From the NCBI GenBank assembly GCA_023053545.1, contig JAKZAN010000002.1:9234790-9298789 (forward strand): a stretch of 64,000 nucleotides of DNA. The letters run 5' to 3'. Source of the stretch: Lepidurus packardi. Its lineage: Eukaryota > Arthropoda > Branchiopoda > Notostraca > Triopsidae. Below the pieces are notes generated by a model. That model did not search any database and had not been told where the DNA came from. It worked only from the letters and a program-made list of their open reading frames with translations. The position numbers and the translations under genes are program-made. Numbering within the stretch: the stretch's first letter is position 1; each line of letters starts with the position of its first letter. Positions 1 to 10,960 of this stretch are shown piece by piece.

Positions 1-2809
1 ACCGACTAAAAGAGAATGTTATGCAACTGCTCCAGAGATGCTCTTCGTGCAACTGCAAAAGAGAACTGTTAATTGAAGTACACAACCTTTTTAAGCTTCT
101 TGCTCCTTAGATCCAAACACCGTGTACATAATTGCATTGACTCGAGCTCCCTTCCCCAAAAATTTCCAACCTATGATCGTAACCTGTAAATATAATTCCA
201 AGAAATGAAAAAGACAAACGGGGAGGTAAGACAATGCTTCCTCCTTGAGCACGATGGTTGCTTCTATTTTTACTTGCCTTGAATTTTAAAAATGTTATTC
301 AAATGACCGCAGGTGCCGCTCACTTTTCTTTTCTTTTTAAAAAAAATCTATTACGATACTTCTGTACTTTTTAAGAAAAAAACATCACTCTGTCCACCCG
401 TGGCTTATTTAGGGGATTGAAACTCCCGAAACCTAAAATCCAATGGAAAAGGAAAGAAAACAAGGTGTTGGGCTATTTGAAGCTCGTAAGTTTTGCATTT
501 AAAAAGAAAAATTGTTTGATACAAGTTGGCTCGAAATTATTTCCACACTAATTTATGTAAGCCCTGAAAATTCTAAAGACTCGTTAATAAAATCTGGGCG
601 GAAAAGTCAATACAAAGAAACATTTTCTATTTAAATGTAAAGGAGCTCACGGACGTTTATCAAACGATTGTATTTCGACACAATACGAGAAACCCACAGA
701 GTTCCGGATGTGACGACCGTCTTCAATTGTAAATGGTCCCATCTGGGGAATTTTACAACATCCGGTAAAGACCTGTACTATCGATCTGAACTTCCTTTAA
801 TTGCCGTGAAGTAATTGCGCAATTCATAAAAGTACCAATTCTTCTTGCCGAAAGACTGGCTCAATGAGTACTATATATCCCGAAACTTGGCCTCCCCTCA
901 CTAAAGTACCGCTATGGAGAACACTATACTTGTCACGACGTGAATTGGCGCTTTTGTCTGAGATAATTACTATTGTTAAGTGAGATGTCTCTTAATTATT
1001 AATTAATGACATACTTCATTTGTTCATTAGCCTTGTAAAAAAAGACCTGTCCCCCAGCTACACAGTACATGCGTCGAGGGTACGTATATTCCATAAAGTG
1101 TGCCAAATCAGTGTCACGTGATCTCGCATGGTCACAAAGTGACTAAGTTAACCTCGACCTGGATCTGGACCTTGACCCGTGAACAAACATTGTGAGATAT
1201 TTCCAAAGTGAGGGACCAAACTGAGGAGTCAGCTTACCACCAATGCGGGGCTTTCGAAACGCTTCGAGACACTTTTTATTTCTAGAATGTTGAGGGTATA
1301 AGGGAGGGTACAAACTCGTTTTTCGTTATTGCCTAGAATTTAATCCGGAAATTGCTCAAATGTTTCAGCAGAATACCGCCTCAAATTCCACGCAAGTAAA
1401 AATGTTCAAGAGTTCCTTACGCTTGCTTCATCCATTTTTTTCGTGCATCCCAATATGAATAGCATTTAGATTATAGAAACTACTCGGGTTTCTTGCTCCT
1501 GAGGATTGGAAAAACTGGATTTTGGTGCCCAAGAAGCGAAAGGCTATTTTGGAAGGGTGCCTCTTGGCTATGCAGTGGAGTTCGAATGTTCGCAGACTTT
1601 CATACATGAGCTTCCAAATGATCTTATTAGGCTAAATCGTAGCTAACGAGAATCAGAATAGAAAGCCCACAATCTACCCAGTCACCCCACGCCCCTTGGG
1701 CCAGCTCCACAATTGCTCCTCCTCGAAGTCATGATGACCACATGACCCATAGGCTCCTGGTAATGCCCCAACAGGTCAGCGAGGTCGAACCTCCGGGTTT
1801 TCCATCCAAGCTCATTTGACAGAAAGGCTCATACCTATTTTTATATAGGAAGGAGCAAAGGCCGCATTAGGTCATTCTCACAGTGTCTTTCAGCGCGAAA
1901 ACGTGTCTCTCTGAATACTACAGTCTTTCAGAGTTTGAAGCCTCTTGTTGCTTTTACCCCTTTCTTGCAAGGAGTTTCCTCCCCTAACCCCCCCCCCCCC
2001 CCCCGTCTGCAAGCAAACTGATATCGTCTGGTAAGTTCCTCCCCTTAACCCGCTTACTCCCTTGAGTTATCTCTGTTAGGTTATCGGACACTTTGCTTTT
2101 CGGGTTCTAAACCTCCACTTGAAAAAATGTTCTGAAACTACCTAGTAGTGCGTTACCGTGTGTGACAAATGCTCAGGTTGCGGATTAATACGGATGCTCC
2201 ATATTGACCTCTCGGTTGCTTTACTTTTTGCTAGTGGCACATCAGGGAGCATCCAAAAAGTGGCACCTGCTTATTCTCATTTAAGCTCGGTTAGTACGTA
2301 CCACTGTTACAGTGTTTTAAAAAAACGAGCAGCAAATGCGGTCCAGCTACCCAGGCGTGACACTTCTAACACGTGCTCTTCTTGTTCTCGCGCTGAGCAA
2401 CTTACCCCCTGCTCCCTGCTCGTCACCCCAATTAACCACGGGACACCCGTTTTGCATTGTTCCTATTACAACCCCTCAGATCTTCCGTGTAGTAAGCTGC
2501 TTGCTCTTGTTCCGATCCCACTTCGTCATTTTGACCCCGGCTAACCTTAATGCTTAGTTCCGGCGTATCAAACGCCCCAGTAGCAGCTACCTACTTATAG
2601 TGCACACCGTTTTTTAACGAGTGTCGCTTGCACTTTTTATGAAAATAATGCAGTATAATAGTTATGTAGGAAAGGTGAGGTCCAGTGATAAATCTTCTGT
2701 TGCGTAGAAAACATGCCCTTTACTAGAAACCGTACTTGTGAAATTCTTGTGTTTCGTTGTTTACGGGAAAAATAAAGTGACTAACGTTGTTTTGCGTTTG
2801 TTTTTGCAG
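1..2809. other. non-coding stretch upstream of the C2H2 gene
   Basis: I see no convincing gene here. Short ORFs such as the one at 2158-2544 lack recognisable domains or splice context. A run of 18 C lies at 1988-2005, with a loosely repeated CCTCCCC-TAACCC motif on both sides of it. The 3' end is the intron of the following zinc-finger gene: a T-rich tract leads into an acceptor CAG at 2807-2809. Earlier exons or the promoter of that gene may lie here, but I could not find them. Confidence 0.5.
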
Positions 2810-2824
2810 TAAACCGGCCAGAAA

Positions 2825-3949
2825 ATGATGAGCGTTACAGATAAGCGGGTATACGCTTGTGATCATTGCCCGTACCACACCGATCGCCGGAACAATCTCA
2901 AGCGTCATACGGTAACCATGCACGAGACCAGCGAAGCTTTACTGGAGTGTTGTGGTGAGCAGTTCGAAAACAAATCTGCTCTACGACAACACACGTCTAC
3001 GTGCCACCGTCATGGTTATGTTTGTGCCATTTGCGGACGCGTCTTCTGTCGTCGAGCCCTCTTACGACGCCACCATGCAGTCCATACTGGCATCAAGGAA
3101 TTCTCCTGTGCAGTCTGCAGCTATGCCACTTCTCATAAGAGCAATTTGGACCGCCATATGAAAATACATAGTGAGTTTACCTATGATTCCTCGACGAGCC
3201 CTTACCATGCTTCCCAATCGTCGCCCAATACAAGCCGCGACGAATCGTCAACTCCCACTCCCTTCAGCAGTAATCTCTCGCGACCCATGTACACGTTTCC
3301 TTTTCCGACACATTCGACTCCGTGTTTCCTGGGAGAAATGGCAAGCACGTACCCGCAGAGTAATTACCAGCGTGCCGCTGCTGCAGCGCTTCCATCGCGT
3401 CCACGTTCCAATGTGGACTCCACTAGTTACAGTAGCTGCCTTGAAAAGATGTTGGGTAATCCACCCACCGATCCATTGTACGTAGCAGTACATTCACCCG
3501 GCAGCAGGCAGACGTCAATAATGCCCAAAACCGGTCCATTGGATGGTAGACCTCGTCCCAAGTTGCGACATGCCATTGATGTCATCTTGGGTCATCTTTC
3601 CGACGGAGACTCCGCGGTTGGGACTTCCATGACAATGAGTTCCACCAGTCCTTTTTCCTGCAGAAGTTCGTCGTCTTCCTTGCCTGAATTGTTTAGTATG
3701 AGTCCACCACACGGCGAAACTATGGTGTCTCCTAATTCCACTCACAACAAGTCGCATTTATCAGGTGGAATTGTGACTTGTGCCGCCACAATTAAGCCAC
3801 TAGTGGACGCTGCTAATGCCATGCTGCTAGAAAACCCCATGATTGAAAACTTTGCCAGTTCCAAGTTCTCCATAGCTGACAACTGCAAGCCTGAGCAAGA
3901 ATACATTCACAAAAAGTGGCGTGTGGCCAAACGTTTTCAGCTTTCTTAA
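2825..3949 (+). CDS. C2H2 zinc-finger protein, terminal coding exon (374 aa)
   Basis: Likely a nuclear DNA-binding transcription factor. Finger 1 has C12, C15, H28, H33. Finger 2 is degenerate, with two adjacent cysteines (C42, C43) in place of a spaced pair, then H56 and H61. Finger 3 has C67, C70, H83, H87 and is joined by a TGIKEF linker, close to the classic TGEKPF, to finger 4 (C95, C98, H111, H115). Residues 116-374 are Ser/Thr/Pro-rich with no domain I recognise. The start is well supported: a pyrimidine tract and CAG acceptor end at 2809, the exon opens with an in-frame TAA at 2810-2812, and the ATG pair follows at 2825. The whole coding part is therefore in one exon, preceded by at least one 5'UTR exon. 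The poly(A) signal is 7 bp past the stop. I cannot assign an orthologue; general resemblance is to arthropod four-finger regulators. Confidence 0.85.
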   Translation: MMSVTDKRVYACDHCPYHTDRRNNLKRHTVTMHETSEALLECCGEQFENKSALRQHTSTCHRHGYVCAICGRVFCRRALLRRHHAVHTGIKEFSCAVCSYATSHKSNLDRHMKIHSEFTYDSSTSPYHASQSSPNTSRDESSTPTPFSSNLSRPMYTFPFPTHSTPCFLGEMASTYPQSNYQRAAAAALPSRPRSNVDSTSYSSCLEKMLGNPPTDPLYVAVHSPGSRQTSIMPKTGPLDGRPRPKLRHAIDVILGHLSDGDSAVGTSMTMSSTSPFSCRSSSSSLPELFSMSPPHGETMVSPNSTHNKSHLSGGIVTCAATIKPLVDAANAMLLENPMIENFASSKFSIADNCKPEQEYIHKKWRVAKRFQLS

Positions 3950-3955
3950 AATTGT

Positions 3956-3961
3956 AATAAA
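3956..3961 (+). terminator. poly(A) signal AATAAA of the C2H2 gene
   Basis: A canonical AATAAA begins 7 bp after the TAA stop at 3947-3949. If used, the 3'UTR would be only about 20-35 nt, unusually short for an animal mRNA. A longer transcript using a later signal cannot be excluded. Confidence 0.55.
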
Positions 3962-4179
3962 AACATTTATTTCAAAAGTATTACCCTTACGGACCTTTAA
4001 GATGATAAGCAATCTGACTTTGTATTTGTTCTAGTGCATTGTCTTTCATTTGTAAATGACATTCTGTCTAGTCCACAGATACCGTATCACAATACACCTT
4101 ACCTGAATTATATAACAAATTTTGTTTAAATTATAATTGATTTAATTTTTTCCCTGTTTATAGCCAATTCAGACCATGG

Positions 4180-4437
4180 TAAAACTTACATTTGTTCCAG
4201 GAACTGCGGAGATTTAAAAAGATTAACCGGATAGTAAGGCTTATGTAAACTTCGGGCCTCTTGGGTTGGCTTTCTATCGTTCCAGGAAGTTTTCTCTTGG
4301 GTTGGTGTTGTTGAGTACAATGCTGTTCCTATTTGTACGCAGTTAACCTTTCTTTCATTAATGTGCAAGAAGTAGTAAGCAAAAACCAAAACAAAAGCGA
4401 ATACTGCTAATTCCCTCAGCCTCTTAAGAACTTTCAT
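4180..4437 (-). CDS. possible first coding exon of a type II membrane protein
   Basis: The ORF starts with Met, a basic cluster (KVLKRLREL) and then one hydrophobic stretch of about 17 residues (residues 11-27), followed by a polar lumenal-type stretch. This is the layout of a Golgi type II enzyme or a signal-anchored protein. The ORF ends in GGAACAAAT followed by GTAAGT, a strong splice donor, so it may continue in a downstream exon. I found no matching exon: the neighbouring C2H2 gene is on the opposite strand and 1-2.7 kb shows no candidate. It could be chance. I do not recognise a family. Confidence 0.25.
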
Positions 4438-4742
4438 CAGGTTATTTAAGATTTCCTGTCCCGAATGACTTTGGGTTCTTCTCTTATTTTCTCGCTGTCG
4501 CTACTCTCTCGAGTGGATAGAAAAGAATCTGTCCCAAAAGTATTTTTGGTGCATTTTTTTTTGTGTGTGCACTGAGCTGTACAACGTTGGCCTTGGGGTG
4601 TGGGCAGTAGCAACCAACGTTCGAGGTCAAAAAATTCATTAGGGATTCGGATTAGGGCCTTCAAAGGCACACAGGAGAGCGGAAAAGAAGAGGAACCAAA
4701 AGACTGATCCAAGAAATTTTTTGTTTCTCTCAAGAGCCAAGC

Positions 4743-4952
4743 TCAACAAGCCTCTTTTCCTAGAATATGCTCTACTTGTATCCAACGTTCGTAGAGGTCG
4801 CCTGGACGTTCTGAATTGACTACAATGCAACAACTAGCGAAAGCAAGGTTCAGGTCGCTAGCAACTTGGGTCACAGTACAACTTGGTGGATAGAGAGGAG
4901 CAAAAACCCAGAGATGTAAAAGCAGCACGGTGATCGCGGGAATTTTACCCAT
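4743..4952 (-). CDS. possible short secreted protein (69 aa)
   Basis: The ORF opens in a good Kozak context (ACTATGG). Residues 1-20 look like a signal peptide: a short polar start, a hydrophobic core (ITVLLLHLWVFA), then small/polar residues. The mature part would have four Cys and ends with the stop directly after Cys69. It lies about 300 bp upstream of the membrane-type ORF on the same strand and could belong with it. Nothing recognisable in family terms; a chance ORF is quite possible. Confidence 0.22.
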   Translation of the reverse strand: MGKIPAITVLLLHLWVFAPLYPPSCTVTQVASDLNLAFASCCIVVNSERPGDLYERWIQVEHILGKEAC

Positions 4953-7900
4953 AGTTGTTGTCTGACCCCCATAAAATCACGGACGTCCACGTGATCGGAA
5001 AGGTCAACTAGTGTTGCCAGGACGGGTACAAAGGAACAGAGAGAAAGGGGACAGAAAGGCGTGTGCCCCTTTTAAGATTTTTTAAGGTCAATGCGAAAAA
5101 AGGGCAAAAGCCTTGATGTAGGGTTTTATGGATGCTGACCTTGGTTCCGAAAATTGGTTCATCTCTGGGGGACTTGTCGCTTCCTGTCTGGGCTGTTGCT
5201 AAGGCCGAATAATGTTGTGTCCAAAATAATGTTGTGCGTCATACTTCCCAGAAATGACCATTCGTGAGGTTCACATTGTGGGCTAAAATTTACGCACTTC
5301 AACAAGTCGGAACTTAGATGAGTACGTGTGTTTCAACAGGCGAAGTGGTTTTTATTTGGTTTAAGGTAAATACAACCTTCCTATATAGTGTGTGTTTATA
5401 ACCCGGGCTACGTGTACAAGCGTGTGTCCCAGAAACATGGAGGAGTACTTAATAAACCATCCGTTACATTATCAGAGGCGAAGGTCTATTCTAGGAATTG
5501 CTGAGGTTCGGTGTAGGAGCCGTTTGAGCACGTACACGTACACTTGGACCGTATCTTGAGACAAGGAATACAACCCTTTTATGTTTCTAGTTGGGGTTGG
5601 ATCCTAATCTTTGGTGTTCCTCGTATGACGAAGAAAACACTAAACAATTGAATTTCCTCATGTGAGTTACCCAAGAAAGCAGCATTAGATGGGTAGGGTA
5701 CATTATTACTCGCACTTGAACCTTAGCTCAGTTGAGATCATCATTTATAAATAACGCCCCAGTTCCCTCTCCGAAAAAAAGACGCATGGTCGTCGAAATC
5801 CAATCTCAGATTTTAATCAAGTTATTATGCAACCAAACGCTAGGAAGGATACTTATTTTGGGTAAAGACATTTTAGGGGCCTTATTTGACCCTTCTAGGG
5901 AAGTACTTGCTCTTTTAAGCATGTTTTAATCAACCTTCGATAGATTGGCGATTATCCCTAGACATTAACTTAGGCATCTAAGACAAGAGCAAAAAAATAT
6001 TGCCTACAATTCTATGCTGGAGTACAATTTCGACATTTTGTAATTGTTTTTCGACATTCGTATCACGAAAGTGTTTTGTAACTGTTTTCGACATTCATAT
6101 CGTGTTCAAATTTCGAAATAATGTCGACTTATCTCTAGCGAAATGAGTAGCCCATTCTGAGAAAGTTCGTTGGTTGTGCTAATTGAAAGCTTTCGCACAT
6201 TTACTAGAAGACGCAAGACGACGCCAGGATTTTCAATGTTGGACTCAATATTGGGACGTTATCCAACATGCAATTCAAGAGAGGTAGCATCACAGAATAA
6301 AGGTGCTGTATACAGTAGTATAACATGGGTTATCTTCCAATGTAAAGGTTTTGAACCGACTTTGTCAGTCCCAGGAGTAGATTCAGGTAAAAGGACAGAA
6401 TATCAAAGGGTACATTCGCAAACCTCCCAGTGCAGTTCAAAAAAGATCAAGACTGTTTCCAAAGCGTAATGCAGGTCGGACCTTACGGCAGTCCGAAACT
6501 CCCTGTGTCCCGAAAGAAAGGCCGCCGGTTTCCCGTTTTAAAAATGTTTTGACCCTTGTTCTAATAGATTAGGAATGCCTACTTGGGCGTACGATAGGCA
6601 AGTCTGTGAATCAATCCCTCCTAAAGTACCTGCACACCCCCTTTTGACCGAGAAAGCCGTTCCCAAAACCTCTCTATTGGAAGACATTGTTATCCTACTG
6701 TGTAAACGTATATACTGTAGGTAGCACTACTTGACAAAAGATATAGAGATGCATTTTGTGGATAATGTTGCTTACCCACTTAACGTATCGGCTAGTTTAA
6801 AATTTTGTACAAGAGTAAGTATCTCAGTTATAAGTTACGTGATCATGTTAATCGCTTCGTTAGGTATGTCCTTGGCTTAGGGACGCTCGAGGAAAGTGGG
6901 AACGAAGGACTGGAAAATTTACTAGTTTCTTAGAATACATACATCTCTTAGAATATATTTACTATTTCTTAGTTACAGTCTTTTACTGAAGCTGTAAGCG
7001 ATTATATTTAAAATAAAGAAAGTTTCCAATTAATGTGAAATTTTGGTTTTCATAACAACGTATTTAATTTGAGCTAATCTTTTGTCTCAACAGGTCCGTT
7101 TGAACTGCAGAATCTTCTGTCATTTTACATGTTTAGCACTAAAACAACATTAAAAACGAATACATGTATTGCGGGTTACACCGTCATATGTGCTTTTGTA
7201 ATTTTGTTGTACGCTATACAGGAGAGGATTCCAATTTTGGACTCCGGTTCTTCCGTCAGTTAAGAAGCTTCTAGTAGATGCGTTTCCGGTTTGACCTGCA
7301 AAGTCCCTCTATCGGAAAGACCAAAGCTTATGTAATAAGAGAAAATCTCCAAATAGGCGACGGCGTCCTTTGGAAATCGGTTCAGACCATTTTGTATTAT
7401 ATTTAGCCATTACACAATGACTACGAAAAGCGCGCGGGTCGTGGACAGCAACCAATACAATGCGAGTAATTCCACTCCGGGAATTAAGAAGGGAAATAGA
7501 TGCGTACAGGTACGACCAAGAACTACCTGACCTGACCCACGTCTTCCCTGATTCGTTGCAACACTAACCCTCTTTAGCAAGGATTGGCTGGGCCATCATG
7601 TGCATTCCGAGGTACAACAGATGGTCTCGTTTGACAACGGCAGTCTAGAATTCACCGAAAGGTGACTTACGAGGATTCCATAAGCGTCGTATAATAAATC
7701 AACTAACTCAATGTGTATAGTGTTTGTGTCAGCCATTTTCGTTGTGCTGTCTGTATAGTGTTTGTTAATTTTGTCTTGTTGAAGAATCAGCATTCTCAGT
7801 ATGCGCATCAGCCAAATATAGCGATCGCTCAAGCCGACTTTAGGGCCAGAGAAGGTAAGCAACAGTATTTAAGCAAGCCCTAGCAATTCGCGTTATTGAG

Positions 7901-8497
7901 GACAAAATGTGCCCTACTACCGGGTGATTTGAACAGAGACCTTCTCGAACCTGCGATCTCGTTTACCGGACCGGACCCTTGCTTGTAAGGTTTCGTAAGG
8001 ACGAAAGAGAGCAAGCACGTACCGAGGATTGCTGCTCCTCAAAGTACAGCCTTTGACAAGAAAGTTGCCACAAGAAAAGTTCTCCGTACTGGATGCGTAT
8101 CCTACCTGAGCAATAACATTCTAGGAAGCAGCAAGATCCTAACGACGTAGAAGACGACAAACCAATAGATGAATTTGGCGTACCACTGTATTAATTATTT
8201 GACCAAAGATTATGGTTTCCAATGCGGAATCTCCCAAGTGGCACCGAAGCTATAGGTACAGGCAAACTCGCTTAAGTTCATAGGCTCGAGACCGACCAGC
8301 CAGTATGAAGTTACACGAGCTAGGATCTAATCCGACAGGTGCCTATTTGTTGCAGCTAGAAATACTGGTAGAATAAAAACAATAAGAAATCTTTATATAC
8401 ATGTGTTCAGTATATTATATATAATATTTTACGTTTAAACATAAGTTAAATAAACCAATCTTTTCTACTTCTTCAAGAAATAGTCCGTATTATATAT
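4953..8497. other. anonymous intergenic DNA
   Basis: No ORF here carries a domain I recognise. The only structure I noticed is a short tandem duplication at 6036-6067 and 6074-6104, with the shared core TTTTGTAAYTGTTTTCGACA and about 85% identity by eye. Further on there is AT-rich DNA around 8370-8470. Confidence 0.5.
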
Positions 8498-8654
8498 AGT
8501 CTTTACCAAATTCGCTCCCTAGCAGCAAGAATGGGCGAAATCCACCATTTTACGTAACGTTTTCTACAAGGTTTTCTAAATGGTCTGTAGAAATGTACGT
8601 ACAATGGTGGATTGCGTTCATTCTTGCCGCTAGGGAGCGTATTTGGTAAAGACT
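8498..8654. mobile_element. foldback MITE (157 bp, near-perfect hairpin)
   Basis: The two ends are inverted repeats of about 70 bp that begin AGTCTTTACCAAATNCGCTC and end in the complement, separated by a loop of about 20 bp around 8570-8585. A TATA occurs on each side (left TATATAGT, right ACTCTATA), a possible target duplication. There is no coding capacity. Size and structure fit a non-autonomous DNA transposon of the foldback MITE type; the parent family is unknown. Confidence 0.75.
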
Positions 8655-8931
8655 CTATAGGTCTCCAGGTCTTGTGCACTTCTTCCTAGACATTTTTCTA
8701 CCACCATTTCTACAAGACACCTGATTAGGAAATCGGGAAATACAGAACGCAAAATAGAAGGCTATGAAGGGTGAAAGTTTTTTTTTCTATTATGAACTAC
8801 ATTTGAATAAAGAACTTCTGAAAGCATTTCTTTGATCTTTGATTTAGTTTAGAAGTACTCCTTTACCAATTCACGCTAGACCATAACCTACAACTCATCA
8901 ACGACTGGAATGTCCATACGAAAATTGCGGA

Positions 8932-10960
8932 ATATGGAAGAATCTTATGTAACGGAAGATGAAGCAACAGCGATTATCGCAAAATTACAATCAACAAAAG
9001 CAGGTGCCAATGATAACATTAAAGCAATAATATTAAAAAAAATGTGGGACATCATAAAAAAAAGTTTTGAACATCTATAACGATTGAATCCGATTAGGTT
9101 ACAACCCAAAATACTCGAAACCAGCAAAAGTACTCGTCCTTCCTAACTCCAACAAACCAAACTATGGCTCTTTTAAAAACTTTCGACGCTGCGCGTGGCT
9201 TCCAGTCTTAGGGAAAATGTTGGAGAAAAGTAAAAGCGATGAATGAAACTACAACTCTATTTAGGAATGAACAATTTATTAGCCGACACCCAATATGGCT
9301 TTCGAGCGGGAAGATCGACGGTAGACGCCCTAACTCACTTCAGCGATGCAGTGCTGCAAGCATTTGACGAAAGTAAAGTCCTCGTCCTCACAGCTCTACT
9401 GGTCGGTATCAGCGGTGTTTCTGTACAACGTAAGCCACAAGGAACTAGTCACCAAATTATTAGGGAAAAAACACCAACAACGCTGATTAATTGGATAAAA
9501 ACTTTCTTTGACGATTGATTAGCCTTCATATCTCATGGAGAAAACACTAGTCAGACAGTTTTCAAGGAAGCGGTCAACAGAAAATGCCCATCTCACCTGG
9601 GGACAAACACAAAATTTTCCTCAAGGAATCAGTTCGATACCTTGGCATAAACTACGACACCAAATTAAATTGGATCCCCCATTCCACATTCCTATCTAGT
9701 CAATGCAACAGATCACTGTCCCGAATAGCAAAAATCACCAAAAATATACAAATCTTTGACATGTATCCAAGCAAAAACCATATTGCAGACAACTACAATG
9801 GCTAAGATGAAGTATGTATACTGTCGAAGTCCGTCTGAATTTCGCCATTTTTAGTGTATTCGAGTTGTATTCGACTTGTATTTGACTTGCTACTTGTTCC
9901 CAGCCTGTTCATGACAAATCGAACCCTTTTTATACTACTTTTCTTAAACAACGTCCTCTCGTCGACTACTCGCAACTGGCTTTCACTATCTACGACGTAG
10001 GGTTGGGGAAGGGAAACACGAAGGAAAGAAGGGAAAGTGAAGAGGGACTTTGAAAACTGTACAGAATCATGACAGATCGTGACAATATTCAGCATGGTGC
10101 ACTATCAGCAACTCAAACCTAATCCCTTTATCGCAAATATTTAGAAAAGGCACGTAATTGTCATTGGAGCACTCAAAACAACACCTGCGTCGACCCTAGG
10201 AATAGAAACCGGACCTACCCCCTTTAAAATTAGCACTCACCAAAACACAGCTAAATTATTACGCTGCAAGAAACTGCATGGTCTGGCCGACACCCGTAAG
10301 TCCACCCAAAAGAAAAGATCACATCCTGTTCAGATCAAAGACGAGAGCTGGCAGCTCAAACATGGAACGCACAATCAGAATCCGCAGAACATACGCGTAA
10401 GTGGAACGAACAGTTCATAACTAACTCGTGGCAAAAACAATGGATCCATCAAAAACCCCCACTTAAAGACTTAAATGTTAGCCCCACCAACAGACCCTTA
10501 ATTGACTCTAAACTTCAAGATCTATACTGTCAAAAGTAATTCAAATAAGAACACTCCATTTTCCATGTCTAGAATATCTAAAGCGCATAAAAAAGGTGGA
10601 CTACGATAGATGCTCTTGCCAAACATGGACAAAACACGACGTCCCCCACCTATTATTACATTGCCCGAAATGAAAGAGAAAAACTACTGCGGGCAGTTAA
10701 GCCTTCTGAAGATTCATTTCAATGCTAAAGAAGTCCGATCCAACCCAGAAGCTTTTAACGTACTAGCTCTTTTTGCACAACCAATGAATGAAATGTAAAA
10801 AAAAAATTAATTACTAACCAATTATACCAACTAATCATAATAGAAACCAATTAGAAAGGTACTCCACCGACCCAAGTTGTTGTGATAATGTATAAAATAA
10901 CAAAATAAAAGAAAGATTTAAAAATGGACTAACAAATAAAAGATCCGACAACAGGCGCAT
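8932..10960 (+). mobile_element. decayed LINE (Jockey/I-type non-LTR retrotransposon)
   Basis: Pieces of one reverse transcriptase are found in order on the plus strand in changing frames. An N-terminal RT block lies near 8932-9080. A block reading VLPNSNKPNYGSFKNFRR lies near 9135-9190, then LPVLGKMLEK. The conserved QYGFRAGRSTVDALTHF is at about 9292-9342. A thumb-region block, VRYLGINYDTKLNW, is at about 9629-9672. The C-terminal block near 10610-10700 contains the C-x-C...H...H...C pattern usual at the LINE ORF2 end. The catalytic YADD region and about 200 residues around it are missing, and several stops and frameshifts interrupt the rest. An A-rich tail follows at 10797-10807, with TAAAATAAC-type AT-rich DNA to about 10960. 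The stretch 9800-10095 does not look like LINE and may be a later insertion. Confidence 0.8.

Noticed and set aside
2158-2544. 128-aa plus-strand ORF with several Cys
   Set aside because: Cysteine spacing is irregular, codons look random, and no splice or promoter context supports it.
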